Shown: positions 26,984 to 35,355 of the stretch, one piece after another
Position numbering within the stretch: the stretch's first letter is position 1
How the letters are laid out: the number at the start of each line of letters is the position of its first letter
Assembly (NCBI GenBank): GCA_036496605.1
Contig: DASXKV010000011.1
Coordinates: 30,322-94,321 of the forward strand
Reading direction: 5' to 3'
From: Gemmatimonadaceae bacterium
GTDB taxonomy: Bacteria > Gemmatimonadota > Gemmatimonadetes > Gemmatimonadales > Gemmatimonadaceae
Length of the DNA: 64,000 bases
The notes under the pieces: model-generated
What the model was told of the DNA's origin: nothing
What the model saw: the letters and a program-made list of their open reading frames with translations, nothing else
Databases searched by the model: none
Made by a program: the position numbers and the translations under genes

Positions 26984-27481
26984 GTGCGGTGGTCCGCGAG
27001 CCGAGTAGAGCGTCTCGGCGTCTTGGGTGTCCTTGCCCTCGCCGTCGTCATCGTGCTCTTTCCACCTTGGCGGGCACGCGCCATTCGGACGACGACGCGG
27101 TACGCGACGATGCCCGGTGTGGCGCCATCGGTACTTACCGACAGCCTGCGCTGGAGTTTGGCGTTTGCACCCATGTATTCGCCTCCGCGTGCTCTGGTGG
27201 ACGGACAACGGATGCAACAGCTGGCAACGCGATCTCTGGCCGGCGATACAAGCGCCGCAATCGAGTTGCGTCGATCGACTAACGAGACGGAGCGCCGCTA
27301 TCACGCGCCCGAAGTCCTCCGCGCCGGCGGAGCGCTCTGGCGCGACAGCGTCCTCGCGAAGGCTGGGATTCCGTCAGTGACCAGCTATGACCTCACCTTC
27401 GCTGTCGATCGACGGTGGATGGCCGCCCGACTCGCCGTTTTGGCCATTGTCGGAGTGTTGATACTCCGACGTCGCCGGTGA
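26984..27481 (+). CDS. Two-helix membrane protein of the pilin-like cluster
   Basis: 165 residues from a GTG one base after the preceding stop. An N-terminal TM helix (about 10-24) and a C-terminal TM helix (about 146-160) flank an extracytoplasmic alpha/beta region of about 115 residues. The protein ends with a basic RRRR cluster, implying both termini are cytoplasmic. No recognised family. Membership of the cluster rests on spacing alone. Confidence 0.55.
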   Translation: MRWSASRVERLGVLGVLALAVVIVLFPPWRARAIRTTTRYATMPGVAPSVLTDSLRWSLAFAPMYSPPRALVDGQRMQQLATRSLAGDTSAAIELRRSTNETERRYHAPEVLRAGGALWRDSVLAKAGIPSVTSYDLTFAVDRRWMAARLAVLAIVGVLILRRRR

Positions 27482-27599
27482 CCGAGGTCATGCCGATTCA
27501 GCTAAATCGTCGATGAACGCCGCGGCCCAAATCTTCCAGAAAACAACCGAATCATCGAGTCAACGCCGCAGCCGATGCGCGTGGGAGTCGCTTGGAGAT

Positions 27600-27908
27600 A
27601 TGCCTCATCGCCGGGTTCAGGACGAAAGCGGGCGTTGGTGGGATGTCTGGGACTCGCGGCCGACGATTATCGATCGTCGCGCGGGGCGTGATCGCCGTTC
27701 GGGAAGCCGAGTCGCGAGCGAGCGCCGTCAAAAAAGCGAGCCACGGGTTACTGTTGAGCCTCAGTATCGCAAAGGCTGGCTCGCCTTCCAGAGCGGCAGC
27801 GAATGGCGCCGTCTCGCGCCAATCCCCGATGCCTGGGAGTCGATGAACGAGGGCGCTTTACTGTCGCTGCTCAAGCGTGCCGCCGCCAGCGCGGCGCAAA
27901 GGGCCTAG
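27600..27908 (+). CDS. Conserved small protein, paralogue of the 13.8-kb gene
   Basis: 102 residues from the ATG whose downstream sequence aligns with the start of the paralogue; the open frame extends to 27513. The N-terminal WWDVWDSRP segment is followed by an Arg-rich insertion (DRRAGRDRRSGSR) absent from the paralogue, then GWLAFQSGSEWRRLAPIP and a Leu/Ala helix. Cytoplasmic by composition. Two copies in 64 kb point to a lineage-specific family. Function unknown. Confidence 0.55.
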   Translation: MPHRRVQDESGRWWDVWDSRPTIIDRRAGRDRRSGSRVASERRQKSEPRVTVEPQYRKGWLAFQSGSEWRRLAPIPDAWESMNEGALLSLLKRAAASAAQRA

Positions 27909-27951
27909 CGAGCAAGGCTCTCTGGGAACTGTAGGCACACCCGGAGCTCAC

Positions 27952-29170
27952 ATGCGCGTACTGCTGTCGACGATCGGGTCACGTGGCGATGTGCAGCCGT
28001 TGGTCGCACCGGCGTTGCAGCTGAAGGCAGTCGGCCAGGATGTTCGCCTTTGCGTGCCGCCCGATTTCCAGGACTGGATCGACAACCTGGGGATGGAAGT
28101 CACTCCGATTGGGCCGGAGTTGCGCAAGATGACCGCATCGAGTCACACGGCGACGTCGAATCCGCTCCTGCCTGAGCGCCGGCGCCAAATGGCGGAAGCA
28201 AGCGTCGCAACACAATTCGAGACGATTGCCGCTGCCGCGAAGGACTGTGACATGATTGTCGCAGCGACCGCACTACAGATTGCCGCTCGTTCCGTCGCCG
28301 AGACGATGGGCATCCCGTATGTCTTCGCCGCGTACTGCCCAACGGTGCTGCCGTCGCAGCATCATGCTCCGCCGCCTTTGCCGCCGGTCCCGGGGCAGCC
28401 CGCCGCTCACGCGACGGATGACAATCGCGAGCTCTGGGCGCGCGACACGCAGCGATTCAACGATCTGTTCGGTGCTGTGCTCAACACCCATCGCGCATCG
28501 ATCGGCCTCGCCTGTCACCAATGTGCGCGCGCACATTTTCACCGATCGGCCCTGGCTCGCAGCCGACCCTACCTTGGGGCCGTGGCCGGAAGGGGCCGAC
28601 GCGTCGGTCTTTCAAACGGGCGCCTGGGTCGTGTCCCATGACCGCGCACTCTCGAGTGAGATCGAGGCATTTCTCGACGCCGGAGATCCGCCGGTGTACT
28701 TCGGATTCGGCAGCATTCGCGCGCCGAAAGATCTGAGTCGGATAATGGTCCAAGTAGCGCGGACGCTTGGCCGCCGCGCAATCGTTTCACGAGGCTGGGC
28801 CGATCTCGCACTGGCGGACAAAGAAGTCGATTGCGTGGCTATCGGCGTAGTGAACCAGCGGGCGCTCTTCGAGCGAGTCGCAGCCGTCGTCCACCATGGC
28901 GGCGCGGGAACAACAACGGCCGCCGCGTTAGGCGCCGCACCGCAAGTCGTCGTGCCTCACATGTACGATCAGCACTACTGGGCACGTAGAGTCGAACAGC
29001 TCGGCATTGGTGTCGCGCACGCCTCCGGCGCACCGACCACTGATTCCCTGTCGAAGGCGCTCGAGCAAGCGCTCGAATCAGAGGTGGCTGCTCGTGCGCG
29101 GTCCATCGCGACCGCGGTACGCATCGACGGCGCACAGGTTGCCGCCGAGCGCTTGATCGCAGCGCGTTAG
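27952..29170 (+). pseudogene. GT1-family glycosyltransferase, frameshifted
   Basis: The ATG with GGAG five bases upstream opens MRVLLSTIGSRGDVQPLVA, the N-terminal Rossmann domain of GT1 sterol/macrolide-type glucosyltransferases. The frame breaks near 28510 (after HRASIGL); the following frame continues without loss as VTNVRAHIFTDRPWLAADPT and ends with the donor-binding HHGGAGTTTAAALGAAPQ block. Removing the G at 28510 (or restoring two bases) rejoins the two halves. With everything else intact, this is either a very recent pseudogene or a sequencing error. It would transfer a nucleotide-activated sugar to a lipid or small molecule. Confidence 0.75.
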
Positions 29171-30159
29171 GTGCTTTCCGCAGGCCGGACGCGAATCATC
29201 CGCTGCGTCCCCGCTCGAAGGATCGAGAGATCCGTCTCGCGTCCGATCAGGTCTTCGGTGAGCAGACGCTGCAGGTCGTCTATACTTCCGACCACGCCGC
29301 TACCGATTGCGATAATGATGTCCCGCGGTCGGAGTCCGGCGCGTTCGCCGGGGCTGTTTGATCCGACATCGGTAACGAGCACGCCACCTTGCACGGCCAG
29401 ATGAAAACGCTGCGCGTGTCGTCGTGTCAGCGCGATCGTTTGCCCAACGACGCCGATGTAGCTCCGCCGCACTCGGCCGTCGCGAATGAGCCGCGATGCG
29501 ACGAACTGGGCCGTGCTCGCGGGGATCGCGAAGCAAATCCCTTGCGCGCCGGCAATGATCGCGGTGTTGACTCCCACGACCTCAGCCCGCGAGTTGACGA
29601 GCGGCCCGCCGGAATTTCCCGGATTGAGCGCGGCGTCCGTCTGAATGACGCCGTCGATCAAACGACCAGATTGCGAACGCATCGTTCGCCCGAGAGCACT
29701 CACGACACCGGCGGTAACTGTAGCCTGAAATCCTAGAGGGTTACCAATCGCTACCACCAACTGACCTTGCCGAATTTGACTTGAATCGCCCAGAGCCGCG
29801 AACGCTGGCGCCGGATAGTCGACCTTGAGCACGGCGAGATCCGTCGACGGATCATCACCCACGGGATACGCAACGTGTGTGGTACCGTCGACGAAGTTGG
29901 CGCGGACCTCGCGTGCCCCATGAACGACGTGACTGTTCGTCAGCAGAAAACCGTCGGGCGTGAAGAAAAAACCCGATCCGGTACCGCTCGTCTCACTGGG
30001 CGTACCGCGACGCCGAGCCGGCGAGGGAACGCCGGCCACTTCGAGGTGGACCACGGCGGGCCCGACTCGATCGACCGCCCCGACCACCGCGCGTGAGTAG
30101 GCGTCGAGCACCTCGCTGTCGGGAGAGACGAGGGGCTCGAGCTCTGCACCTGCAATCAC
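29167..30159 (-). CDS. HtrA/DegP-like serine protease without signal peptide
   Basis: 330 residues from a GTG. Trypsin-like domain with TNSHVV (His77), STDLAVL (Asp107) and GNSGGP (Ser183), then one PDZ domain (about 230-325). Family members normally have a signal peptide or TM anchor; here the N terminus is acidic and soluble, suggesting a cytoplasmic protease. Its start overlaps the sigma-factor stop as GTGA, so the two are translationally coupled, hinting that the protease acts in the response driven by that sigma factor. Convergent with the glycosyltransferase, overlapping by 4 bp. Confidence 0.82.
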   Translation of the reverse strand: MIAGAELEPLVSPDSEVLDAYSRAVVGAVDRVGPAVVHLEVAGVPSPARRRGTPSETSGTGSGFFFTPDGFLLTNSHVVHGAREVRANFVDGTTHVAYPVGDDPSTDLAVLKVDYPAPAFAALGDSSQIRQGQLVVAIGNPLGFQATVTAGVVSALGRTMRSQSGRLIDGVIQTDAALNPGNSGGPLVNSRAEVVGVNTAIIAGAQGICFAIPASTAQFVASRLIRDGRVRRSYIGVVGQTIALTRRHAQRFHLAVQGGVLVTDVGSNSPGERAGLRPRDIIIAIGSGVVGSIDDLQRLLTEDLIGRETDLSILRAGTQRMIRVRPAEST

Positions 30160-31085
30160 GCCGCCGACTCCTGGAACAGCTGACGCGCCTTGTCGCTGCG
30201 CAGCCGACCGAGCGCCCGCTCGCGAAGTTGGCGCACCCGCTCGCGGCTAACCCCAAAGGCGTGACCGATCTGCTTGAGCGTCATCGGCTCGTCCCCGCCC
30301 AGCCCGTAGTACATGACCAGAACCTGACGCTCACGCGGGCTGAGAACATCCATTGCCCGATCGAGCGCCGCGCGACGGGACTCGTCCTCGAGCGTCGGTG
30401 CTCCGCTTGGAGCGTCGTCCGCCGGCTCGACGGCGATGACGTCCGCGAGAGTGAGACGAGACGGATCGCCACGACGACCCGCCACTGGCTCATCGAACGA
30501 GTGAGTCGGTTGCGACAGCGCGCGTATGCTGCGCACCAACTCGACGTCCAGCTCCGCGATCTGAGCAACTTCGTCATCGCTGGGTTCCCGACCGAGCTTG
30601 TCCCGAAGGACGTGCTGAGCGCGGGCGATACGCGAGACATCGGTCGCGCGCCCAAGCGGGACACGAACGGCGTGGCCGTGCTTCGTCACCGCCGACGAGA
30701 GCGCCTGCCGAATCCACCAAACGGCGTAGCTGATGAAGTTGACGCCGACATCCGGATCGTACTTGTCGGCGGCGCGCACCAGACCAGCATTCGCCTCGCT
30801 CACGAGATCCTCGAGGCCAAGACCGCGGTGTTGGTACTGCTTCGCGATTGAAAATGCGAACCGAAGGTTCGCGCGGATGAGCTCTGCACGCGCCGCTTCG
30901 CGATCGGCCAGCGACAACGACTCCTCGCGATAGCGACGAGCAAGATCCTTCTGGTCGGTTGCCGTGCGAACAGGGGCCCGCGACAGCTCAGCAATGTAGA
31001 GATCGAGCAGCTCGGCGCCCTCCGCTGCCGAAATGTCGGCACGCGCAGGTAGTCTCTTCGCCGCTCTTGAATTCTTGGACTTCAT
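30156..31085 (-). CDS. Group 2 sigma-70 family factor (RpoD/RpoS-like)
   Basis: 309 residues. Region 1.2 (LLDLYIAELSRAPVRTATDQ), region 2 (ELIRANLRFAFSIAKQYQHRGLGLEDLVSEANAGLV, then FISYAVWWIRQAL), region 3 (REPSDDEVAQIAELD) and region 4 with a clear HTH (LKQIGHAFGVSRERVRQLRERALGRLR) are all present, with no long region 1.1. Recognises -10/-35 promoters as an alternative housekeeping or stress sigma factor. GGAGGACAGG upstream of the ATG serves as ribosome site. Confidence 0.88.
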   Translation of the reverse strand: MKSKNSRAAKRLPARADISAAEGAELLDLYIAELSRAPVRTATDQKDLARRYREESLSLADREAARAELIRANLRFAFSIAKQYQHRGLGLEDLVSEANAGLVRAADKYDPDVGVNFISYAVWWIRQALSSAVTKHGHAVRVPLGRATDVSRIARAQHVLRDKLGREPSDDEVAQIAELDVELVRSIRALSQPTHSFDEPVAGRRGDPSRLTLADVIAVEPADDAPSGAPTLEDESRRAALDRAMDVLSPRERQVLVMYYGLGGDEPMTLKQIGHAFGVSRERVRQLRERALGRLRSDKARQLFQESAA

Positions 31086-31121
31086 ATACCTGTCCTCCCC
31101 GCCCTTCCGTCACCCTCCTCC

Positions 31122-31466
31122 TCAGGCCGCGAGCTTGGCGATGCGCGCGGCGAGCTCGTTCTTCGAACGTAGTCCGACAACGGATTCAACGAGCCTTCCG
31201 TCACGGAAGAAGAGAAGCGTCGGGATCGACCGCACGTTGTAGCGCGCGGTGGTCACCGGATTGTTGTCGATGTCCAGCTTGGCGACTTTCACTCGCCCGT
31301 CAAAATCGCGCGCGAGATCTTCCACTATCGGACCCAGTGCTCGGCACGGGCCACACCACTCTGCCCAAAGATCGACGATCGCTGCACCGCGATGCGACTC
31401 GATCTCGGCAGAGAAATTCTCGTCCGTTACCTCGACCACTGGAGCTTCGCTCCTGACTTCGTTCAT
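31122..31466 (-). CDS. trxA: Thioredoxin
   Basis: 114 residues with the active site WCGPC (Cys38, Cys41), the cis-Pro loop SIPTLLFF and the usual strand order; a typical cytoplasmic thiol-disulphide reductase fed by thioredoxin reductase. Excellent GGAGG site 6 bases before the ATG. Lies 99 bp downstream of the arsR-type gene, and its upstream region shares the TATATAGAT element found before that gene, suggesting common control. Confidence 0.92.
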   Translation of the reverse strand: MNEVRSEAPVVEVTDENFSAEIESHRGAAIVDLWAEWCGPCRALGPIVEDLARDFDGRVKVAKLDIDNNPVTTARYNVRSIPTLLFFRDGRLVESVVGLRSKNELAARIAKLAA

Positions 31467-31495
31467 CCTTCACCTCCGCCGATTCATAGAATCGG

Positions 31496-31530
31496 CATTT
31501 CTATATCCATCTATATAACTACCAAATACC
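31496..31530 (-). promoter_or_regulatory. AT-rich trxA upstream region with TATATAGAT element
   Basis: The most AT-rich stretch of the neighbourhood. Reading the minus strand it contains TATATAGATGGATATAG about 40 bp before the trxA start. The first nine bases are identical to those in the palindrome before the ArsR gene. Candidate promoter/operator. Confidence 0.4.
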
Positions 31531-31565
31531 TAAAGAAGATCCCGTGCCGTTGGTGCTCGGAAGAC

Positions 31566-31928
31566 TCAGCTTCTCGTCTCTCGACGAAGACGTGCCTCTG
31601 CCTCACGGGAGCTGTTCTCCGCGACGCGTCGCGCGTTCCCTGGAGTGCCCATACCAAGCCGAGCCTCGAGCGCCGTGACATAGTCGTGCAGCACATCAGC
31701 GCGGAAGCGATAGAACGCGAACTGTCCTTCTCGCCAGGGCTCGATCAGGCCGGCCCTCGCTAACTCCTTCAGATGGTGCGACATCGTCGGTTGCGCCACC
31801 GGAAACTGTTCGCACAACCGCTGGCAGCCGACTTCACGACAATTGGCGATCTCTTCGAGGATCTGAAATCGCCTTGGATCGGCGAGCGCCTTGGCAATGC
31901 GGGCGAAGCGTTCGGGATCGATCGGCAT
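31566..31928 (-). CDS. ArsR-family transcriptional repressor
   Basis: 120 residues. Winged HTH with RFQILEEIA, VAQPTMSHHLKELARAGLI and the wing EGQFAFYRF. Three cysteines (NCREVGCQRLC) sit at the start of the recognition region, where ArsR/SmtB sensors place metal or thiol ligands; it could sense As(III), another metal or redox state. There is no ribosome site and the candidate operator lies almost at the start codon, so the mRNA may be near-leaderless. Downstream gene is trxA. Confidence 0.8.
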   Translation of the reverse strand: MPIDPERFARIAKALADPRRFQILEEIANCREVGCQRLCEQFPVAQPTMSHHLKELARAGLIEPWREGQFAFYRFRADVLHDYVTALEARLGMGTPGNARRVAENSSREAEARLRRETRS

Positions 31929-31935
31929 CGCGTAT

Positions 31936-31951
31936 ATAGATAGCCGTCTAT
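31936..31951. promoter_or_regulatory. Candidate ArsR operator, ATAGA-N6-TCTAT
   Basis: Inverted repeat ATAGA (31936-31940) / TCTAT (31947-31951) only 7 bp from the ArsR start and overlapping the end of the kinase gene. Size and symmetry fit a dimeric winged-helix repressor site used for autoregulation. Confidence 0.5.
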
Positions 31952-33954
31952 GTGGCTTTAGTCAACTGAGCCGAACGATTTCGATCGAGAACCTCGCGCA
32001 CCTTGAAAGCGAGTTGATCCGGCGTGAACGGCTTCTGCAGAAAGGCGGCACGACGATCGAGTATACCACGGCGAACGACCTCGTCATCGGTGTAGCCCGA
32101 CATGAAGAGCACATGAATGTCGGGAACAACCGATAGGAGCCGTTCGACGAGCACGGTACCGCTCATTTCCGGCATCACGACGTCGGTTGTGACGAGGTCG
32201 ATCCTGCCAGTGAATGCATCGACCAGAGTGAGAGCGCGTTGCCCCGTGCTCGCCACGAGCACCGTGTACCCGAAACTGCGGAGGATCCGTTCAGCAAGCG
32301 TCCGCAGGGACGGATCGTCTTCGACGAGGAGAATCGTCTCCGTGCCCCGCGGCGGCAGCGGTGCGGTCCGCTCGATCTCGGACCGAGGGTCGTGATCCAC
32401 GACGTGCCGGGGCAGGAAGATCTTGAAGGTCGCGCCTTTTCCTGATTCCGCCTGCACGGCGATGTCGCCGCCCGATTGCTTGACGATGCCATAGACGGTC
32501 GACAGTCCGAGTCCCGTTCCTTTGCCACGCTCCTTCGTCGTGAAGAAGGGCTCGAAGAGGTGGGCGCGGATTTCCGGCGTCATCCCCACGCCGGTGTCGC
32601 TGATCGCCAGCATAACGTAGGATCCTGCGTCACGCGGCACGTTCTCGGTCTCGATCGTTAGGTGACCGCCGTTCGGCATCGCGTCTCGCGAGTTCACGAC
32701 GAGGTTCACGATCACTTGCTCGATCTGACCAGGATCGGCATGGACGAGCCATAGTTCTGGATCGAGGCGCGTGAGGAGCGCGATGTCTTCGCCAATGAGG
32801 CGGCGCAGCATCTTCTCGACGTCGGTCACGACTGCATTCAGATGCAGGGCTCGGGGCTGCATCATCTGGCGGCGACTGAACGCGAGTAACTGCCGCGTGA
32901 GGGCGGCGGCGCGATCGGCGGCGGCGGCGATCTCCTCGACGTCTTCGCGCCGTGCGTCGCCCTCGAGCGCCGAGAGCAGGATCGTGCTGTAGCTCTTGAT
33001 GACGGTTAAGAGATTGTTAAAATCGTGCGCGACGCCACCAGCGAGCCTGCCCACGGCCTCCATTCGCTGGGATTGCGCGAGCTGCAGCTCGAGCTCCTTG
33101 CGTTCCGTCGTGTCTTCGACGAGCACGCCGATGACCGTCGGGAGTGTCCCATCCCCCGGAACGGGGTAGTAGCTCGCGATGCCGTGGCGTATCCGCGCCG
33201 CGTCGTCCGCGGCAGCCGCCGTCATCTCGAGGCCCAGCACGGGGCGCCCGGTTCTCAGAACGTGCTCGAGCACGTCCTTCAATCTGGGCGCCAGCTCGCT
33301 CGGAATGCGCTCGAACACCTGACGGCCAATGTGCTCGGATACCGGGAATCCGTTCATCGCCGCAAGGGTTTCGTTGATGCTCACGAACCGAAGCTGCTCG
33401 TCGAGCAACGCGAAGCCGATGGACGCCCGCGACAGGACGAGCTCGAATAGCCGGAGAGTCTCCTGTCGTTCTCGCGCCGAATGCTCCGCAGCGCGGCGCG
33501 CGTCTTCGGCATCTGCGAGCGCAGTGCCGAGAGACTGATTGGCGATCTCGAGCTCGTCGGAGATAGCCTGGGCCTCGGCTGTCTCCTGTTCGAGTGTCAT
33601 GGCCTGGCTATGTATTTCCGCGGCTCGATCCGTCAATTCCAGCGAGTGTTGCTCCAGGCGATCCGTCTGCCTCACGAGCACGTCGCGATGCCGAGCGACG
33701 TGAGTAGCGTGTCCGTAAAACCGACGGCGCACCCATATGACGAGGCCGGCGAGCGCGAGGAGCTCGACGAGAACGAGCGTGAGCGCCAGGTCGTTGCCCG
33801 TTGTGGTTGCGATCAGCATAACGACCGTCGCCGCGGCAGTCGCGACCAGGGTTACTCCGATCCATCCGGCGCGGCGAAGCGTGGCCGACTCCCGATCGGC
33901 GTGCAAGGCCGACTCGTAAGTGGTTTCAGAGACCGATGCGTCGAGAGTCGGCAA
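31948..33954 (-). CDS. Hybrid sensor histidine kinase (PAS-HisKA-HATPase-REC)
   Basis: 668 residues. Two TM helices (about 30-76), a coiled coil (95-165), a PAS domain (168-285), HisKA with GGVAHDFNN (His310), HATPase_c ([21 protein letters not shown]) and a C-terminal receiver with Asp591 (TTDVVMPEM) and KP (KPFTP). The internal relay to a C-terminal receiver implies a separate phosphotransfer or output partner not encoded nearby. The start is a TTG without a convincing ribosome site, so the first residues are uncertain. Confidence 0.88.
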   Translation of the reverse strand: MPTLDASVSETTYESALHADRESATLRRAGWIGVTLVATAAATVVMLIATTTGNDLALTLVLVELLALAGLVIWVRRRFYGHATHVARHRDVLVRQTDRLEQHSLELTDRAAEIHSQAMTLEQETAEAQAISDELEIANQSLGTALADAEDARRAAEHSARERQETLRLFELVLSRASIGFALLDEQLRFVSINETLAAMNGFPVSEHIGRQVFERIPSELAPRLKDVLEHVLRTGRPVLGLEMTAAAADDAARIRHGIASYYPVPGDGTLPTVIGVLVEDTTERKELELQLAQSQRMEAVGRLAGGVAHDFNNLLTVIKSYSTILLSALEGDARREDVEEIAAAADRAAALTRQLLAFSRRQMMQPRALHLNAVVTDVEKMLRRLIGEDIALLTRLDPELWLVHADPGQIEQVIVNLVVNSRDAMPNGGHLTIETENVPRDAGSYVMLAISDTGVGMTPEIRAHLFEPFFTTKERGKGTGLGLSTVYGIVKQSGGDIAVQAESGKGATFKIFLPRHVVDHDPRSEIERTAPLPPRGTETILLVEDDPSLRTLAERILRSFGYTVLVASTGQRALTLVDAFTGRIDLVTTDVVMPEMSGTVLVERLLSVVPDIHVLFMSGYTDDEVVRRGILDRRAAFLQKPFTPDQLAFKVREVLDRNRSAQLTKAT

Positions 33955-34077
33955 GGTTGCGAAGCGATCTACGGTATTGCAGCAAGGGGAGCACAGAGAG
34001 ACGAGCTTCTCGCGCTCCTCGAAACGAATCGACGTCGGCTTCGGACCTTTCTTTCAGCGCGGTCTGATGTTGTCACG

Positions 34078-35214
34078 TCAACTCACGGCGCTGGGCCGCT
34101 CACGACCAAATGGAATCAGATCAGGACGGGCCGTGCCCATCAATACGTCGGCAACCGCTTCGCCGATCGCGCTCGCGAACTTGAAGCCGTGGCCAGAGCA
34201 AGCGCTGACGATCAGGACGTCTTCGTGCCGTGCGTGTGGCGTAATGAGAAAATGGCCATCGGCCGTGTTCGTATAAAGACACGTCGCCGAGCGACGTCGC
34301 TCGCCAGCGGCATCGGGAAGATAGGTCCTGAGCAAGGCCGTCACCCGATCGACTTCCTCCTTGTCGACGTCACGGCGAACAGTATCGGGATCGGTTGGCT
34401 CTCCCTCGTGATGGATCGCCGCTTTGACACCGTCGCCGCCGTCAGGCACGAAATAGAAAATTCGATCGGCCGCGTACTCGATCATCGCGATCGGACAGCG
34501 AGCCGGCGTGAAATTCTCCTGATGGCGTGCTGGCGTGAACCAGTGCATCACCTGTCGCTCGACACCGAGCGAAATGGAATCATCATCGAGCAAGGCTGGC
34601 GTCCAGGCGCCGGCGCACAACGCGAGTTTGCCCGAGTCGTATTCACCGTTCGACGTGACCACGCGAACGCGACCGCCGGAGCAGCTCCACTCCTGCACCG
34701 GCTCGTCGAAGAACACCTCAGCGCCCGACGCAACGCCGAGTCGAAGGTGCGCGTCGACGCAGGCCTCGGGGTCAAGAATTCCCGCTCGGGGCTCGTAAAA
34801 CGCCGTCATCTCGTTAGGTAGCGCGAATGCAGGAAACCGCGCTCGGACCTCGGCGGCGCTCAGCTCCTCATGCTCGAGTGCATGTTCTCGCGCACTGAGG
34901 AAGGCACCGCTCACTAGGACGCCGCGGCGCTGGCCAATCATCATCCCGCCGGTCTGGTGAAATAATCGGTGAGCGGAGCGGCGTTCCAGATCGGCCCAGA
35001 GCTCGTACGCGCGCTGAACGAGCGGAACGTAGCGCGGGTGCTCGTAGTACGACTCGCGGATGATTCGCGACAGCCCGTGTGTGGATCCCAGGGTGTGCGG
35101 CGGTGTGAACCGATCGAAGCCGGCGACGCGAACGCCACGCCGCGCCAGATGGTACAAAGCGGCGCTCCCCATCGCTCCGAGCCCCACGATGATGGCGTCG
35201 ATGGTGTGAGCCAT
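34078..35214 (-). CDS. Monomeric sarcosine oxidase / N-methyltryptophan oxidase-like flavoenzyme
   Basis: 378 residues. FAD-binding GLGAMG (12-17) and the family-typical GSTHGLSRIIRESYYEH, DPEACVDAH and late SACSGHGFKFA, whose Cys339 corresponds to the residue that binds FAD covalently in MSOX/SolA. These enzymes oxidise N-methyl amino acids to the amino acid, formaldehyde and peroxide. Exact substrate cannot be told; solA-type is plausible. Divergent from the LytS-type kinase gene. Confidence 0.85.
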   Translation of the reverse strand: MAHTIDAIIVGLGAMGSAALYHLARRGVRVAGFDRFTPPHTLGSTHGLSRIIRESYYEHPRYVPLVQRAYELWADLERRSAHRLFHQTGGMMIGQRRGVLVSGAFLSAREHALEHEELSAAEVRARFPAFALPNEMTAFYEPRAGILDPEACVDAHLRLGVASGAEVFFDEPVQEWSCSGGRVRVVTSNGEYDSGKLALCAGAWTPALLDDDSISLGVERQVMHWFTPARHQENFTPARCPIAMIEYAADRIFYFVPDGGDGVKAAIHHEGEPTDPDTVRRDVDKEEVDRVTALLRTYLPDAAGERRRSATCLYTNTADGHFLITPHARHEDVLIVSACSGHGFKFASAIGEAVADVLMGTARPDLIPFGRERPSAVS

Positions 35215-35355
35215 TGGTTGGGACAGTGCACGGCCGCCGCGCTGCCGTCAACTCTCATCGACGCTCGCGAACGCTCCTGCTCCCATTCGTCAGCCACAAC
35301 GTCCCTTCCACCCCACGCTTCTGGCCACCGGCGGACGTCGTCGGTACATCAAGGG

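Noticed and set aside
31948..33954. Arsenic-resistance locus with arsR
   Set aside because: No arsB/arsC-type genes nearby; the regulator pairs with trxA instead.
33481..34821. 446-codon plus-strand open frame
   Set aside because: Antisense across the ends of the hybrid kinase and the flavoenzyme; no recognisable fold.
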